Below the pieces are notes generated by a model. The model had not been told where the DNA came from and made no database searches. It saw only the letters and a list, made by a program, of their open reading frames with translations. Below, piece by piece: positions 7,083-14,445 of a DNA stretch of 21,194 nucleotides (its first letter is position 1; each line of letters starts with the position of its first letter). The stretch comes from Chloroflexota bacterium (GTDB taxonomy: Bacteria > Chloroflexota > Limnocylindria > Limnocylindrales > CSP1-4): positions 1 to 21,194 of the forward strand of contig JAJYJR010000029.1 of assembly GCA_021789355.1 (NCBI GenBank), written 5' to 3'. The translations under genes were made by a program, and so were the position numbers.

Positions 7083-7112
7083 TTGCCCCGGCCGCGCGGC
7101 GTCCCGCATACT
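7083..7112 (+). promoter_or_regulatory. Possible sigma-70-type promoter for the GH18 gene
   Basis: TTGCCC (7083-7088) and CATACT (7107-7112) are separated by 18 bp, about 32 bp before the TTG start at 7145. Both boxes match four of six consensus bases. It is the most AT-leaning spot in a very GC-rich spacer. Confidence 0.4.
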
Positions 7113-7144
7113 GGCGGCCGCGCGGTCGCGCTCGAGGGGTTCCG

Positions 7145-8698
7145 TTGGCCGTCACCTTCCGCCGCCTCCGCCGCCCCCTGGGGTCCTCGGCCCTCTTCAT
7201 CGCCCTGCTCTGCGCGAGCGCGGCGCTCGGCGGAGGTGCGGCGCGGGCGGCGACGGGCAACACGCCGCTCACCCCGGCCCAGTTCAACGCCAACCTGACC
7301 CGCCAGGTCTACGGCTACCTGCCCTCCTGGATGGTGGACGGCACGACCGATGGCTACCTGCAGTACTCGCTGCTGAGCACCATCGCCGTCCACTCGATCA
7401 GCTACACCTCGGACGGTCACGTCGACACGACATCGGGTGCCTACCTGGTCCTGCAGTCGGGCACAGGGGCGACGATCGTCCAGCACGCCCACGCGGCCGG
7501 CGTCCGGATCGACGTCTCCGTCTCCTTCGCCCCGTCAGCGGTCACCAACGACGCCTTCTTCGCCAATGCCGCCGCGCAGTCGACAGCCATCGCGGACACT
7601 GTGGGATATCTGGGGACGTGGGGAATCGACGGCGTGAGCCTGGACGTCGAGGCGCTCGACAGCACGTCCTACCCGGCCTACGGCTCGTTCATCACGGCCC
7701 TCCGGAGCGCCGTCCGGGCGGCCAACCCCGCCGGCCAGGTGAGCGTCGCGACCAACGCCAGCACCTCCGGGGCGCGGATGGCCCAGATCGCCCTCTCCGC
7801 GGGGGCGGACCGGGCCTTCATGATGGGCTACGACTACCGGACCGGCGGCAGCAGCCCGACCGGGGCCATCTCGCCGCTCGTCAGCTTCAACGGCATCCTG
7901 GACCTCACGGACTCGGTCGGGCTGTACCAGTCGGCCGGCGCGCCCCTCAACAAGGTCGTGCTCGGCCTGCCCTACTACGGTCGGATCTGGCCAACGAAAT
8001 CGAACACCCTCAACTCCACGCGCAACACCGCGGCCTCGAGCTGCTCCTGGGGACCGCCCACGCCGACCGTGGCCCAGATCCCCGGCGAGTCGGCCGGCCT
8101 GACCACCAACTTCGATCCCCTGGAGCAGACCGGCTGGTTCGCCCGCTACGACACGACCAACAGCACCTGGTGCGAGGCCTACTACGACACGCCGGGCTCA
8201 TTGACGGCGAAGTACCAGCTTGCCATCTCGAACGGGATGGCGGGAGTGGGAATGTGGGCCCTCGGCTACGACCAGGGCCTGACGGGCTACTGGAACGCCA
8301 TCGCCGCCACCTTCGGGTCGCCTCCGGCGACCTACCACCCGATCACGCCAGCCCGGATCCTCGACACCCGGATCGGCCGCGGCCTGCAGAACCCGCTCGC
8401 CTCAGGGGCGCCGAACATGTTCCAGGTGACCGGTCAAGGGGGCGTGCCGACGAACGCGACGGCAGTGACGGGCAACCTCACGGTGACCGGCCAGACCTAC
8501 CGTGGCTACGTCGCTCTCACCCCGACCCAGACCTCGACGCCTTCTGTCTCGACGATCAACTTCCCGTCCGGCGACACGAGAGCCAACGGGGTGACCGTCC
8601 AGCTCGGGCCCGGAGGCACCCTCGCCGCCGTCTACATCACCGGCCGCAGCGGTGACCATACCCAGCTCATCTTCGACGTGACCGGGTACTTCCGCTGA
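7145..8698 (+). CDS. Secreted glycoside hydrolase family 18-like protein
   Basis: 517 residues. Signal peptide: RRLRR, a hydrophobic core (about 15-31), and cleavage near GAARA/ATG (35/36), so it is exported. Catalytic domain about 53-390: YGYLPSWM (56-63), DGVSLDVE (162-169) with D167 and acid/base E169, MGYDYR (227-232), LGLPYYGR (273-280), and GVGMWALGYD (367-376). This is the barrel plan of GH18 chitinase or YaaH-type hydrolases. The DGxDxDxE motif has Ser165 for the second Asp and Val168 for Trp, but D167 and E169 remain. The C-terminal domain about 397-517 runs from ITPARILDTRIGRG to IFDVTGYFR, a beta-rich module common in secreted proteins of high-GC bacteria and probably carbohydrate or wall binding. 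The TTG start is supported by GAGGGG at 7134-7139, 5 nt upstream. Likely substrate is a GlcNAc-containing polymer; peptidoglycan or a dead enzyme acting as a lectin is possible. Confidence 0.85.
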   Translation: MAVTFRRLRRPLGSSALFIALLCASAALGGGAARAATGNTPLTPAQFNANLTRQVYGYLPSWMVDGTTDGYLQYSLLSTIAVHSISYTSDGHVDTTSGAYLVLQSGTGATIVQHAHAAGVRIDVSVSFAPSAVTNDAFFANAAAQSTAIADTVGYLGTWGIDGVSLDVEALDSTSYPAYGSFITALRSAVRAANPAGQVSVATNASTSGARMAQIALSAGADRAFMMGYDYRTGGSSPTGAISPLVSFNGILDLTDSVGLYQSAGAPLNKVVLGLPYYGRIWPTKSNTLNSTRNTAASSCSWGPPTPTVAQIPGESAGLTTNFDPLEQTGWFARYDTTNSTWCEAYYDTPGSLTAKYQLAISNGMAGVGMWALGYDQGLTGYWNAIAATFGSPPATYHPITPARILDTRIGRGLQNPLASGAPNMFQVTGQGGVPTNATAVTGNLTVTGQTYRGYVALTPTQTSTPSVSTINFPSGDTRANGVTVQLGPGGTLAAVYITGRSGDHTQLIFDVTGYFR

Positions 8699-8773
8699 CC
8701 TCGTTCGCGGCCGCATGACCCTTCTGAGGCCGTCGGCAGGCGCGTTCTTGCGGATAGCCGCCTTGGGTTCGGG

Positions 8774-9033
8774 CAGTCGATCAACAGCCTCGGCCAGCAT
8801 ATCGGTCGGCATGTGGCAATCGAGGGCCTTGGGGGGCCGGCCGTTGAGCCGGGCGGCGACAGTATCGAGTTCGACCTGACTGCAGACCGACGGGTCGGCC
8901 CACTTCGTGTAGTACCGGCGCAGCAGGCCACAGTGTTCTCGTTGGTGCCACGCTGCCACGGGCACCGCGGGTCGCAGAAGTAGACCGCGACGTCGCTCGC
9001 GATCCTCAAGCGGCGATGCTCGGCGATCTCCAT
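8774..9033 (-). pseudogene. Truncated, frameshifted IS30-family transposase remnant
   Basis: Read on the - strand, one frame gives EIAEHRRLRIASDVAVYFCD, then PWQRGTNENT. After a 1-nt deletion around 8930-8935 the next frame continues GLLRRYYTKWADPSVCSQ, then RLNGRPPKAL and MLAEAVDRL. This is the C-terminal end of an IS30-type DDE transposase, and the NEN motif holds the last acidic residue of the triad. Only about 86 of an expected 350-400 residues remain. The 5' part is missing, and the frame runs on without its own stop toward the GH18 gene. No terminal inverted repeat was found. Bases 8699-8773, between the GH18 stop and the recognisable part, show nothing I can assign. The remnant marks the seam between the fatty-acid/GH18 region and the glycan island. 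Confidence 0.85.
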
Positions 9034-9046
9034 GCGTATCATCCGA

Positions 9047-10168
9047 ATGGTGAGAACCCGATCGTCCGCCCGATTCGGGATCGACGCGCGATGGTGGTCC
9101 TCAGGTCCACCAAGTGGCCGCAGTTACGTCCGTCATCTCGTCGCAGAGCTGGCCGCCCGAGCGGATCGCGATGACTACGTCGCGTTCGTTCGGCATCTGG
9201 CGGAGCCCGGAACGGGGCCCGCCTTGCGGTCGATCCGCGTACCAGCCCTGCCGTCGGTCCTTTTCAACACCGCTGGAATCCCGATGCGCCTGCCGCCGAC
9301 CGTCCTTGCGGTCGTGTACCAGAACTTCACGCCTGTGGCGTCGCGGGCGCGGGCGGTCACGGTCGTCCACGACCTTATCTTCCTGACGGATCCGGGCCAG
9401 TTCAGTCGCGTGGAACGCTCGTACCTGGGTCTCATTGCTCGCCTGCTGCCTCGCGCCGCGGTCGTCGCGGCAGTGTCGGAGCATGTGCGATCGGTCGTGC
9501 TCGATCAGTGGCCCACGCGCGATCCGACATCGGTCGTGGTGGCCCCGAATGGAGTGGATGAAGGGCTTCTGATGGCCGGGAGCACAGTGCCGGATGCCGC
9601 CGCAGAGCAGGCCGTCAGATCGGCGTACGGCATCAAGCGGCCCTACATCTTCTACCTGGGCCGGATCAACGTGCGCAAGAACCTGGTCGGGCTGATGGAG
9701 GGGTTCGCCATGGCCAGATTGCCGGATCACCAGCTCGTGCTCGCAGGTCGCCGGGACGGAGTCGGCGTCGATGTCCTTGGACACTCGGAGCGACTGGGGA
9801 TCTCAGACCGAGTGAGACAACTCGGCGAGGTGCCTTGGTCAGACCTTCCGGCCTTGTTTCGGGGCGCCGACGCCTTCGCGTATGTCTCGTTCGATGAGGG
9901 GTTCGGCGTCCCTCCTCTCGAGGCGATGGCCTTCGGGATTCCGGTTGTCTGCTCTGAGATCCCGGCGCTCCTGGAGACTGCCGGACCAGGTGGGGCGCTG
10001 ATCGTGGCCCACGATCCAGAGGCGATCGCCCATGGGTTGGAGCGAGCCGTGAATGACACGTCTGTCCGGACGTCGGCGCGTCAGCTCGGACCCGCTCAAG
10101 CCGCGCGTTATCGTTGGCGCGACACGGCGACGGCCATTCGTGCGGCGTTGGAGGCCGCGGCGGCGTGA
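9047..10168 (+). CDS. Glycosyltransferase family 4 (GT-B)
   Basis: 373 residues. It transfers a sugar from a nucleotide donor to a growing glycan, probably on a lipid carrier at the inner membrane face. N-terminal acceptor domain: FGIDARWW (10-17) with SGPPSGRSYV (19-28), VVHDLIFL (106-113), VVAPNGVD (164-171). C-terminal donor domain: YLGRINVRKNL (203-213), and the EX7E motif EGFGVPPLE (284-292). It looks like the mannosyl- or rhamnosyltransferase-type GT4 proteins of O-antigen loci, but the sugar is unknown. The start is uncertain: ATG 9047 or GTG 9050 give a natural N-terminus. ATG 9032 would also be open but lies in the IS30-derived sequence. No good ribosome binding site precedes any of them, so the original leader may have been lost. 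It overlaps the next gene by 4 nt (GTGA). Confidence 0.88.
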   Translation: MVRTRSSARFGIDARWWSSGPPSGRSYVRHLVAELAARADRDDYVAFVRHLAEPGTGPALRSIRVPALPSVLFNTAGIPMRLPPTVLAVVYQNFTPVASRARAVTVVHDLIFLTDPGQFSRVERSYLGLIARLLPRAAVVAAVSEHVRSVVLDQWPTRDPTSVVVAPNGVDEGLLMAGSTVPDAAAEQAVRSAYGIKRPYIFYLGRINVRKNLVGLMEGFAMARLPDHQLVLAGRRDGVGVDVLGHSERLGISDRVRQLGEVPWSDLPALFRGADAFAYVSFDEGFGVPPLEAMAFGIPVVCSEIPALLETAGPGGALIVAHDPEAIAHGLERAVNDTSVRTSARQLGPAQAARYRWRDTATAIRAALEAAAA

Positions 10169-10956
10169 GCACGGCGGTTCGCTCGGGCCTCGAGCGCTTG
10201 ATCCAGAACCTCAAACAGGATCCGTCGTACCGGCTGGAGGGCGATCAGCCGACCGCTGACTACCTCGAGCTCAGCGTGCGGCGTGGATGGGAATTGCTGC
10301 GGGGATTGCTAATCCGCCACCGGCTGCACCGGTGTGGCGGCCTGGTGTTCGCCGGCCGGGGCGTGACCATCCGCCACGGACGCCATATTCGCGCTGGGCA
10401 GTCGCTCCTGCTTGGTGATGGGGTGCTGCTCGACGCCCTGTCGCGACACGGGATCGTGCTGGGGAGAAACGTGTCGATTGCGAGGGGGGCGGCACTCGTC
10501 TGCTCAGGGGTCGCGGCTCGACCGGGCGAGGGAATTGTCGTTGGTGACCGGACTGGCATTGGCGATCACTGCTACTTCTGGGGCCAGGGCGGGATCGAGA
10601 TCGGCTCCGATGTCCTGTTTGGACCGAGCGTCCGAATCTTCTCGGAGAATCATCGATTCGATCGGGGGGACCTGCTGATCCGCGAGCAGGGCGAAGAGAG
10701 AGCGAAGGTCACGATCGAGGACGACTGCTGGATCGGCGGAGGGGCGACTATTCTGGCGGGGGTCAGAATCGGCAGGGGATCCGTCGTGGCCGCCGGGTCG
10801 GTGGTCACAAAGAATGTGCCCCAGGGGAGCGTTGTCGCCGGCGTGCCAGCCAGAGTGCACAGGACCAGGTCCCTCGATGGTTCGGCAGGGCCCGGCACTG
10901 GGCAGAGTGGCGTGCCAAGCCCCGCCAAGGCTGTCGGGCAGGGCCCAGCCGGGTGA
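10165..10956 (+). CDS. Left-handed beta-helix (hexapeptide) acyltransferase
   Basis: 263 residues from GTG. Probably O-acetylates a sugar of the glycan using acetyl-CoA. Hexapeptide-repeat region from about residue 58 to 230: the turns begin near VTIRHGRHIRAGQSLLLGDG and continue to CWIGGGATILAGVRIGRGSV. The active-site segment FSENHRFD (159-166) carries the conserved His163 of the xenobiotic/CysE-like acetyltransferases. GSVVTKNVPQGSVVAGVPAR is the usual last coil of WcaF/Maa-type enzymes. Roughly 57 N-terminal residues precede the helix and a 33-residue Gly/Ser/Pro tail follows it. GTG at 10165 overlaps the GT4 stop, and GGAGG at 10150-10154 lies 10 nt upstream. The 3' end is 5 bp from the stop of the convergent GT2 gene. 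Confidence 0.88.
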   Translation: MSTAVRSGLERLIQNLKQDPSYRLEGDQPTADYLELSVRRGWELLRGLLIRHRLHRCGGLVFAGRGVTIRHGRHIRAGQSLLLGDGVLLDALSRHGIVLGRNVSIARGAALVCSGVAARPGEGIVVGDRTGIGDHCYFWGQGGIEIGSDVLFGPSVRIFSENHRFDRGDLLIREQGEERAKVTIEDDCWIGGGATILAGVRIGRGSVVAAGSVVTKNVPQGSVVAGVPARVHRTRSLDGSAGPGTGQSGVPSPAKAVGQGPAG

Positions 10957-10961
10957 AGCGA

Positions 10962-11873
10962 TCACGAGCCCGCTGGGCGAGTGACCCCGATGGAGCTCGC
11001 GGGTTCGGACGCAGCCGCTCTGACCCCGCTCCGAAACGCAGCCAGGAAGAAGGCGCGGCTTCGGCCGGCGGGAGGAATAAGCCAGTAGCGGATGGCTCTG
11101 GCGCCGTGGTAGGCGAATGCGAGCCAGATGCCGCGTCGACCGGCACTGCAGGAGAGAGCAAACAACGTGCGATTCCTGTCCTTCAGGAACGCCACTCGGT
11201 CAGGAATTCTCGACGTACTGGACGACACCTTGTGATGGACGACGGATCGAGGCTGGATCACAACGCGCCAGCCCCGGCGCGTCGCTCTCATGCAGACCTC
11301 CGCATCTTCGAAGTAGAGGAAGAAGCGGGTATCCAGCGGTCCAACGTCTTGCACGCACGAGGTCCGCAGCAGCATGCTGCAGCCGCTGACGTAGGGGGTG
11401 TCTCTGGGGGGGCCGGGCGTCTCGGCAGGCTGATCCTGGCGCGCGTTGTACGCGATACCGCGGATCGCGTCGACGATCCCGCCCTCGTGCCATATCCGAC
11501 TGGGCTCGCTCGCGTACACCACCCGCGAGCCCACGATCCCGATCCTGGAGTCCTCGCCTGCGGTTTCAAGCAGCGCCTGGAGGGCGTCTCGCTCGACGAC
11601 CGCATCATTGTTGACGATCCAGACGAAGTCGGCATCTTGCCTGAGCGATGCTGCGATGCCGAGGTTGCAGCCGCCAGCGAACCCGATGTTCGTCGGAGAC
11701 TCGATCAGGCTGACGTCCGGCAACTCCTTCTTCAGGGCCGCGAGTTCGCTCGCATCGGAGCCGTTGTCGATGACCCGTATCCGGCGGAGCGGGGTCGTGC
11801 TCGTCGCGAGCGAACGGACGCATTCCACCGTGTCGGCGGTCGAGTTCCAGGTCACGACGATCGCGTCGACCAC
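10962..11873 (-). CDS. Glycosyltransferase family 2 (GT-A), rhamnosyltransferase-like
   Basis: 303 residues. Inverting GT-A transferase. Motifs: AIVVTWNS (4-11), RVIDNGSD (33-40), NIGFAGGCNLG (62-72), VNND (87-90, the DXD-equivalent), SGCSMLLR (163-170), and FLYFEDAEVCMRATRRGW (185-202, the usual catalytic-base region). This pattern is that of GT2 proteins of the WbbL/RfbN kind that add rhamnose or similar sugars. The C-terminus has a hydrophobic stretch, about 249-265, that may touch the membrane. The start is GTG at 11873 because GGAGG is 6 nt before it and the protein then begins right at the first beta strand. An upstream GTG at 11948 makes a GTGA overlap with the preceding gene and would add 25 residues. 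It is the last gene of its - strand block. Confidence 0.88.
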   Translation of the reverse strand: MVDAIVVTWNSTADTVECVRSLATSTTPLRRIRVIDNGSDASELAALKKELPDVSLIESPTNIGFAGGCNLGIAASLRQDADFVWIVNNDAVVERDALQALLETAGEDSRIGIVGSRVVYASEPSRIWHEGGIVDAIRGIAYNARQDQPAETPGPPRDTPYVSGCSMLLRTSCVQDVGPLDTRFFLYFEDAEVCMRATRRGWRVVIQPRSVVHHKVSSSTSRIPDRVAFLKDRNRTLFALSCSAGRRGIWLAFAYHGARAIRYWLIPPAGRSRAFFLAAFRSGVRAAASEPASSIGVTRPAGS

Positions 11874-11876
11874 GGG

Positions 11877-11886
11877 CTCCCTCCCC
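11877..11886 (-). promoter_or_regulatory. Strong Shine-Dalgarno deciding the GT2 start
   Basis: On the - strand GGGGAGGGAG precedes GTG 11873, with the GGAGG core (11884-11880) 6 nt away. This favours the internal start over the overlapping GTG at 11948. Confidence 0.6.
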
Positions 11887-11944
11887 GCCCCGGTTCGCTG
11901 GCCAATGGAGAGCGGGACGTCTTGGGAGCCGACCGGCGCGGCCC

Positions 11945-13081
11945 TCACGACGCCTGGCCAGCCACTCGCGCGAGCACGGCAGCCATTGCGGCCGCGGTGT
12001 CCTCCCACCGGTACACGGTCACGCGCTCGTGTCCTCGCGCGATCAAGGTGGACCGCAGCGCCGCGTCCCCCAGGGCAGTCTTCACTGCCTCGATCAGGCT
12101 TTCAACGTCCGTTGGCTCGTGGAACAGGGCGGCGTCGCCAAGGACCTCCGGCAGGGAACCTGCGCGAGCTGCTATCACCGGAACGCCATGCTGCATTGCT
12201 TCGAGGGGCGGGAAGCCGAAGCCTTCCGATTGAGACGGGAAGAGGAAGAGCGATGCCCACCGATACCAGCGGTCCAGTGCCACCCGATCTACGGTGCCGG
12301 TGACGACCGCCGCCGGTCGTAGCGACTGCGCCAACTCGAGGACCCGAGCATGGTCTCGCCCGGGAGGGCCGACGATCACCAGACGGAGCGCCCGGCTCAA
12401 TTCTGGCTCCGCCCAGGCGCGAAGGATCAGGGGCACGTTCTTGTGGGGCTCAATCGGCCCGACGAAAAGCGCGTATGGCTCATCGAGCGGGCTTCGGTCG
12501 GCCGCCCCTGGTCGGACCGGATCGAGGCCCGGGTGGATCACTTCGACGCGGCTCGAGTCGGCACCGAACCATCGCACGAGTTCGGCGCGACTGTGGTGCG
12601 ACACCGTGGTGACGGCGGCCGCCGACGCGAGCGCTCGCCGGATCGCCCACGAGATGTATCGCGTGTATCCCGGGTCGTACGTGCCTGGAGCGCTGAGGAA
12701 GTTCACGTCATGGATCGTGACGACCTGCGGAGGGGCCCCGAGGCGGGCGGTGAGGTTCACCGGCATCAGGAGTGCATCGGCGTTCTGCTGCCGGCTACGG
12801 AGCGGAATCGCGAGATCGTACCAGAATCGATCTCGTGCCAGATTGAGGCCCTTGCGGAGTGGCCCACCCCACTCGATTCGCGCGGAGCCCCCCCAGGGCA
12901 GCAGGGTCAATCTGGGGGCGTACGTTCCCAGCGCTCGATACAGGCCCCGAGCCCACCGCGCCGAGCCCGATGGAGGGCGCCGCAGGATCGACATGTCCAC
13001 GCCAATCCGCAGCCGTTCGTCTGCCTCCGAGACGCTCAGGCTTGCCTGCTCGGCCGCATGCGCGGCGGTCGAATGCGTCAT
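11945..13081 (-). CDS. Glycosyltransferase family 4 (GT-B)
   Basis: 378 residues. Same broad family as the gene at 9047 but clearly divergent. Motifs: LRIGVDMSILRRPPSGSARW (24-43), VTIHDVNFLS (121-130), HPGLDPV (183-189), FVGPIEPHKN (206-215), and the EX7E segment SEGFGFPPLEAM (285-296). It probably adds one residue of the repeat unit in the cytosol. The first 20 residues before LRIGVD are not part of the fold, so a start further in is possible. ATG 13081 is chosen because it forms an ATGA overlap with the upstream gene's stop. Resemblance to mannosyltransferase-type GT4 proteins is general only. Confidence 0.88.
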   Translation of the reverse strand: MTHSTAAHAAEQASLSVSEADERLRIGVDMSILRRPPSGSARWARGLYRALGTYAPRLTLLPWGGSARIEWGGPLRKGLNLARDRFWYDLAIPLRSRQQNADALLMPVNLTARLGAPPQVVTIHDVNFLSAPGTYDPGYTRYISWAIRRALASAAAVTTVSHHSRAELVRWFGADSSRVEVIHPGLDPVRPGAADRSPLDEPYALFVGPIEPHKNVPLILRAWAEPELSRALRLVIVGPPGRDHARVLELAQSLRPAAVVTGTVDRVALDRWYRWASLFLFPSQSEGFGFPPLEAMQHGVPVIAARAGSLPEVLGDAALFHEPTDVESLIEAVKTALGDAALRSTLIARGHERVTVYRWEDTAAAMAAVLARVAGQAS

Positions 13082-14190
13082 GGCCGGGCGATGCCGACTA
13101 GTCTTGCGAGCAAGTCACCATAGAGCTGGGTGACCCGATCCCAGGAGTAGAGGGCCGCGGCGCGTTCAGCGGCCAGTCGGCCGAAGGTCTCCCGAGCGCT
13201 GTCGGACTGAATGAGTCGCTGCAGCGCTGCGGCAAGGTCCGCCGCGTCATTCCGTCTGTAATAGGCGCCGGCATCGCCGAGGACCTCACGGTGCTCGGGA
13301 ACGTCGTTCGCCAGCACGCAGGCCCCTCGGCCCATCGCCTCGACCAGCGCCGGGTGCGTCCCGCCGACCTCCGTCGCCTGGATGTAGATGGCAGCGTTCG
13401 ACTGGAGTTCCGCGTAGCCTTCGCCGAAGACGTAGCCCACCATCACCACGCCGGGCGTTTCGGCCGCCATCGACTCCAATCGGCGCTTGTAGGTGTTGGC
13501 ATACGGCGCATCGCCCACGATGACCAGTGGTATGTGGGATGCGAGGCGTCCGTAGGCCTCGACGACGACATGGGCATTGTTCTCCGGCTCCAGCCTGCTT
13601 ACGTACAGCAGATATCGGCCCGGTTCGAGGCCGATGCGGCGTAACGTGCCTCCCGCGGCAGCCCTCTGCACGGCGGTCCCGTACGGAATGAACACGGTCT
13701 CCTTGCGATAGCGCGTTTCGTACCAGCGGGCGATCACACGCGCGTCGGTGACCAAGGTGACGGGCAGTTTAGGAGCGAGCCAGGCGCACATGCGATAGTA
13801 GGAGCGCCCGGCGAAGCCCCATTTGTCGCGCTGCCATTCCAGTCCATCGACATTCAACACGACCGCCGATCCGACAAGCCGCGGAATGGCGGCGAATGGA
13901 GCGTTGGCGTTGTTGCAGATCAGCACCGCGTCATAGCGGTGCTGGAGGCAGTCCACGACGGACAGCGCCGTGTGGACGACTGTGTCGAGGTACTTCTGGC
14001 GAACGGTAGGCAAGATGCGCAGGCGCATGCCTCGGTACGTCTTCAGCGTCGGGTCGACGAAGTGCGAGCGTCCGTAGACCGTGACCGAGTGTCCAGCTGA
14101 GACCAGGCGGGCCCCAAGCTCCTCGGCGAAGGTCTCGAAGCCTCCGTACGCAGCCGGAACGCCGCGGGTCCCAAGGATCGCGATGCGCAT
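13078..14190 (-). CDS. DUF1972-type glycosyltransferase family 4, WchF-like rhamnosyltransferase
   Basis: 370 residues. The N-terminal domain has the distinctive DUF1972 signature GTRGVPAAYGGFETFAEEL (7-25), ICNNANAPF (91-99) and NVDGLEWQRDKW (113-124). The GT4 donor domain follows with YVSRLEPENN (196-205), IVGDAPY (224-230) and EVGGTHPALVEAMGRG (274-289). Family members such as pneumococcal WchF/Cps2T add rhamnose to lipid-linked glucose as the second step of repeat-unit assembly. That role is an inference here. The start ATG 14190 has GAGGG 3 nt upstream and sits at the head of a three-gene block that faces a divergent promoter region. In such loci this gene usually acts soon after the initiating transferase, which is not in this window. 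Confidence 0.9.
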   Translation of the reverse strand: MRIAILGTRGVPAAYGGFETFAEELGARLVSAGHSVTVYGRSHFVDPTLKTYRGMRLRILPTVRQKYLDTVVHTALSVVDCLQHRYDAVLICNNANAPFAAIPRLVGSAVVLNVDGLEWQRDKWGFAGRSYYRMCAWLAPKLPVTLVTDARVIARWYETRYRKETVFIPYGTAVQRAAAGGTLRRIGLEPGRYLLYVSRLEPENNAHVVVEAYGRLASHIPLVIVGDAPYANTYKRRLESMAAETPGVVMVGYVFGEGYAELQSNAAIYIQATEVGGTHPALVEAMGRGACVLANDVPEHREVLGDAGAYYRRNDAADLAAALQRLIQSDSARETFGRLAAERAAALYSWDRVTQLYGDLLARLVGIARP

Positions 14191-14242
14191 CTACCCTCTT
14201 CCGGTGGGGTCGGGTAGGTGCTGACCCAGGCTGGAAAACTGC

Positions 14243-14248
14243 AGCATA
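14243..14248 (-). promoter_or_regulatory. Possible -10 box for the leftward GT block
   Basis: TATGCT on the - strand, about 50 bp before ATG 14190. The predicted transcript start would leave a leader of some 45 nt. No convincing -35 box is visible (TGTACG at 17 bp spacing). Confidence 0.3.
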
Positions 14249-14273
14249 GAGACCCAGTCGACCTCCGTACACG

Positions 14274-14290
14274 CGGGCACTTCGTGCCCG
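14274..14290. repeat. Perfect 7-bp inverted repeat, 3-nt loop
   Basis: CGGGCAC at 14274-14280, TTC loop, GTGCCCG at 14284-14290. It lies just upstream of the leftward -10 box, where an operator could sit, but it could equally be a chance hairpin. Confidence 0.5.
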
Positions 14291-14430
14291 GCGGCTCCAA
14301 GTGTCAGGCGTTGGCGGAACGATCACGGCACGGCTCCCGGAGTGTACCGCGCGAAGCAGCCTCCAACCGGCAGGCTCGTGCCTAGCTGCGCCACGGGAGG
14401 GTACGATCCGCGGGCGTCCGTTCCGCCCGC

Positions 14431-14436
14431 TATGCT
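14431..14436 (+). promoter_or_regulatory. Possible -10 box giving a leaderless polymerase mRNA
   Basis: TATGCT ends 6 bp before TTG 14443 and 9 bp before ATG 14446, and no Shine-Dalgarno is present. That spacing puts transcription start at or next to the start codon. No -35 match is seen. Confidence 0.35.
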
Positions 14437-14445
14437 CTCGCCTTG

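Larger units (their letters stand above)
14191..14445. other. Divergent intergenic region of the glycan island
   Basis: 255 bp between two outward-facing blocks. I see no gene here. It holds two TATGCT boxes, one for each direction, and a 7-bp inverted repeat between them, listed separately. Confidence 0.7.

Noticed and set aside
9032..9046. ATG 9032 as the GT4 start
   Set aside because: It adds five residues read from IS30-derived sequence and has no ribosome binding site; the natural N-terminus begins around 9047.
8699..9046. Complete IS element with terminal inverted repeats
   Set aside because: Only the transposase 3' end is recognisable, it is frameshifted, and no matching inverted ends were found.
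10957..10961. Bidirectional terminator between the convergent acyltransferase and GT2 genes
   Set aside because: There are only 5 bp between the two stops and no hairpin was apparent; the same holds for 17054-17088.
10953..13133. Long + strand frames opposite the GT2/GT4 block
   Set aside because: The - strand frames carry full glycosyltransferase motifs and tight overlaps; the + strand frames have none.
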